Position numbers and translations under genes: made by a program. Under the pieces are notes generated by a model, which saw nothing but the letters and a program-made list of their open reading frames with translations, was not told the DNA's origin and did no database searches. A stretch of 7,404 nucleotides of DNA from Paludibacter sp. (lineage in GTDB: Bacteria; Bacteroidota; Bacteroidia; Bacteroidales; Paludibacteraceae): the NCBI GenBank assembly GCA_031284665.1, contig JAITXR010000419.1, positions 1 through 7,404 on the forward strand. Direction: 5' to 3'. Shown piece after piece: positions 6,186-7,404 of this stretch. Each line of letters starts with the position of its first letter. Within the stretch, counting starts at the first letter, position 1.

Positions 6186-6189
6186 TACA

Positions 6190-6927
6190 ATGAAAGATTT
6201 TCTCGACGAACAAGTTCAACTAATTAACAACAAAGCATTTATCACCGACGACCCTGTTCAATTTCCCCGCCGATACGAACGAGTGCAGGATATTGAAATT
6301 GTGGCTTTTACGGTTTCGACTATTGCTTGGGGAAAACGCTCAATGATTTTACGCAGTGCCGAGCGAATGTTGGCTCGAATGGGCGAAAGTCCATACGAAT
6401 ACGTGATGAACGAAACATACGAAAATCTCGAAAAAGCAAACGTTCACCGCACTTTTTTTGAGCCTGATTTGGCTTTTATGCTGCGTGGTTTTAAAAATAT
6501 CTATGCCAATAATGAAAGTATTGATACGTTTTTGCAGAAAAATAACGTCAGCAATCCTTGGCAAATAGCCGCAATTTTGCGCAACGAATTAGTATCGGCA
6601 AACAAAAGCGACAGTTCACGCTTTTTGTCAGCCAACGCCGAAAAATCGGCTCTAAAACGATTAAATTTAGCACTTCGCTGGCTTGTTCGCAACGATGGAA
6701 TTGTGGATTTAGGCGTTTGGAAATGCCTGACACCCGCGCAGTTATATATTCCGCTCGATGTTCACGTAGGTAATGTTGCCCGTCGGCTCGGACTTTTGCA
6801 ACGCACACAAAACGACCGCCATGCAGTGGAAGAACTGACCGCCGTTTTACGCTCCTTTTGCCCCGCCGACCCTGTAAAATACGATTATGCACTTTTTGGA
6901 ATCGGAGTAATGGAAAAAGCAAAATAA
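6190..6927 (+). CDS. TIGR02757 / DUF2400 family protein
   Basis: This 245-residue protein matches the DUF2400 (TIGR02757) family across its length; its biochemical role is not known to me. Recognisable parts are the N-terminal Met-Lys-Asp-Phe-Leu-Asp-Glu, Gln-Asp-Ile-Glu-Ile at 33-37, Thr-Ile-Ala-Trp-Gly at 44-48, LKRLNLALRWLVR at 155-167 and Leu-Asp190-Val-His-Val-Gly-Asn-Val-Ala-Arg-Arg-Leu-Gly-Leu-Leu from 189. The last segment resembles the Val-Asp-Thr-His-x-x-Arg-Val motif of HhH-GPD base-excision glycosylases, so a DNA-related fold is a reasonable inference. No four-cysteine iron-sulfur cluster is seen. The ATG at 6190 is preferred because the alternative TTG at 6145 would translate the repeat array. 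The stop overlaps the start of the deacylase gene as TAATG, so the two are probably cotranscribed and translationally coupled. Confidence 0.9.
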   Translation: MKDFLDEQVQLINNKAFITDDPVQFPRRYERVQDIEIVAFTVSTIAWGKRSMILRSAERMLARMGESPYEYVMNETYENLEKANVHRTFFEPDLAFMLRGFKNIYANNESIDTFLQKNNVSNPWQIAAILRNELVSANKSDSSRFLSANAEKSALKRLNLALRWLVRNDGIVDLGVWKCLTPAQLYIPLDVHVGNVARRLGLLQRTQNDRHAVEELTAVLRSFCPADPVKYDYALFGIGVMEKAK

Positions 6928-7404
6928 TGGACACAAAAATCAACAAAACAAATGCCGCCCGCTTGCTCGACCAAGCAAAAATAAAATACGAACTGATAGC
7001 CTACCAATTCGACGAAAGCGATTTAAGCGCACCGCACGTTGCCGCTGCACTCGGCGAGCCGATAGAGCAGGTATTCAAAACACTTGTATTAGCAGGCGAC
7101 AAAAGCGGTTATTTTGTTTGTGTAGTGCCCGGAAACTGCGAAATAAACTTGAAAAAAGCAGCAAAAATTTTTGCGAACAAAAGTTGCGACCTTATTGCTC
7201 AAAAAGACCTTTTGCCACTTACCGGCTATATTCGGGGCGGCTGTTCGCCGATAGGGATGAAAAAACTATTTCCAACTTGCATCGACGAAACTTGCCTGCT
7301 TTATGATTACATTTTTGTCAGTGCCGGACAACGCGGCTTACAATTTAAAATTGGAACTGACGATTTAATTGCCATAACGCAAGCAAAAACGGCTGATATA
7401 GTGT
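6927..7404 (+). CDS. ybaK: YbaK/EbsC-type aminoacyl-tRNA deacylase (Cys-tRNA(Pro) deacylase), 3' end cut by window
   Basis: YbaK-type enzymes hydrolyse Cys-tRNA(Pro) mischarged by prolyl-tRNA synthetase, a free-standing proofreading step in the cytoplasm. The reading frame is open from the ATG at 6927 to the last base: 159 codons plus one base, with no stop. Family members are about 155-160 residues, so only a few residues should be missing. Seen in the translation are Val-Phe-Lys51-Thr-Leu-Val, whose lysine is the family's conserved functional residue, and Gly100-Tyr-Ile-Arg-Gly-Gly-Cys-Ser-Pro-Ile-Gly110, the substrate-pocket loop. Val-Ser-Ala-Gly-Gln-Arg-Gly-Leu-Gln follows near the C-terminus. 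The start shares its A with the TAA stop of the DUF2400 gene, indicating coupled translation. Related subfamilies such as ProX and the ProRS INS domain act on Ala-tRNA(Pro), but the Gly-Gly-Cys-Ser-Pro loop and length favour YbaK. Confidence 0.92.
   Translation, partial: MDTKINKTNAARLLDQAKIKYELIAYQFDESDLSAPHVAAALGEPIEQVFKTLVLAGDKSGYFVCVVPGNCEINLKKAAKIFANKSCDLIAQKDLLPLTGYIRGGCSPIGMKKLFPTCIDETCLLYDYIFVSAGQRGLQFKIGTDDLIAITQAKTADIV

Noticed and set aside
6145..6189. TTG start adding fifteen residues to the DUF2400 protein
   Set aside because: The extra residues are translated repeat units, and family members begin with the Met-Lys-Asp-Phe-Leu-Asp-like segment at 6190.
7118..7306. 62-residue open frame near the right end
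   Set aside because: It lies inside the ybaK frame in another phase; the ybaK frame carries the family motifs.

Overview
The window looks like chromosomal DNA of a Bacteroidota bacterium, probably near Bacteroidales. The start codons lack Shine-Dalgarno sequences and follow A-rich leaders. Three intergenic gaps carry a perfect match to the TAnnTTTG -7 box of that phylum. The secreted protein has a typical signal peptide ending in N-A-Q. The glycogen debranching enzyme and the TIGR02757/DUF2400 protein are of kinds I know mainly from Bacteroidota. The assignment rests on pattern recognition, not a search.

Layout: all five genes are on the + strand. Positions 1-129 are intergenic with two small hairpins. 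A secreted protein of unknown function (130-939) follows. A gap with a degenerate ~9-bp periodic tract leads into gcvP, the single-chain glycine dehydrogenase (1123-3954). A 91-bp gap with overlapping inverted repeats precedes a glycogen debranching enzyme of the amylo-alpha-1,6-glucosidase type (4046-5980). A 209-bp gap holds competing hairpins, a -7 box and 21 tandem 7-bp units. It leads into a DUF2400 gene (6190-6927), whose stop overlaps the start of a ybaK-type aminoacyl-tRNA deacylase (6927-7404). The deacylase gene runs off the window end.

Working together: the genes are mostly unrelated housekeeping functions: one-carbon metabolism, glycogen turnover and translation quality control. 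Only the last two are arranged as a coupled pair. No glycine riboswitch, tRNA, rRNA, CRISPR array, transposase or phage gene is visible.

I do not see a convincing new multi-gene system. The signals most worth a second look are the 7-bp/14-bp tandem array before the DUF2400 gene, the similar periodic tract before gcvP, the altered active-site signatures of the debranching enzyme, and the uncharacterised secreted protein with a conserved-looking His-x-His segment.
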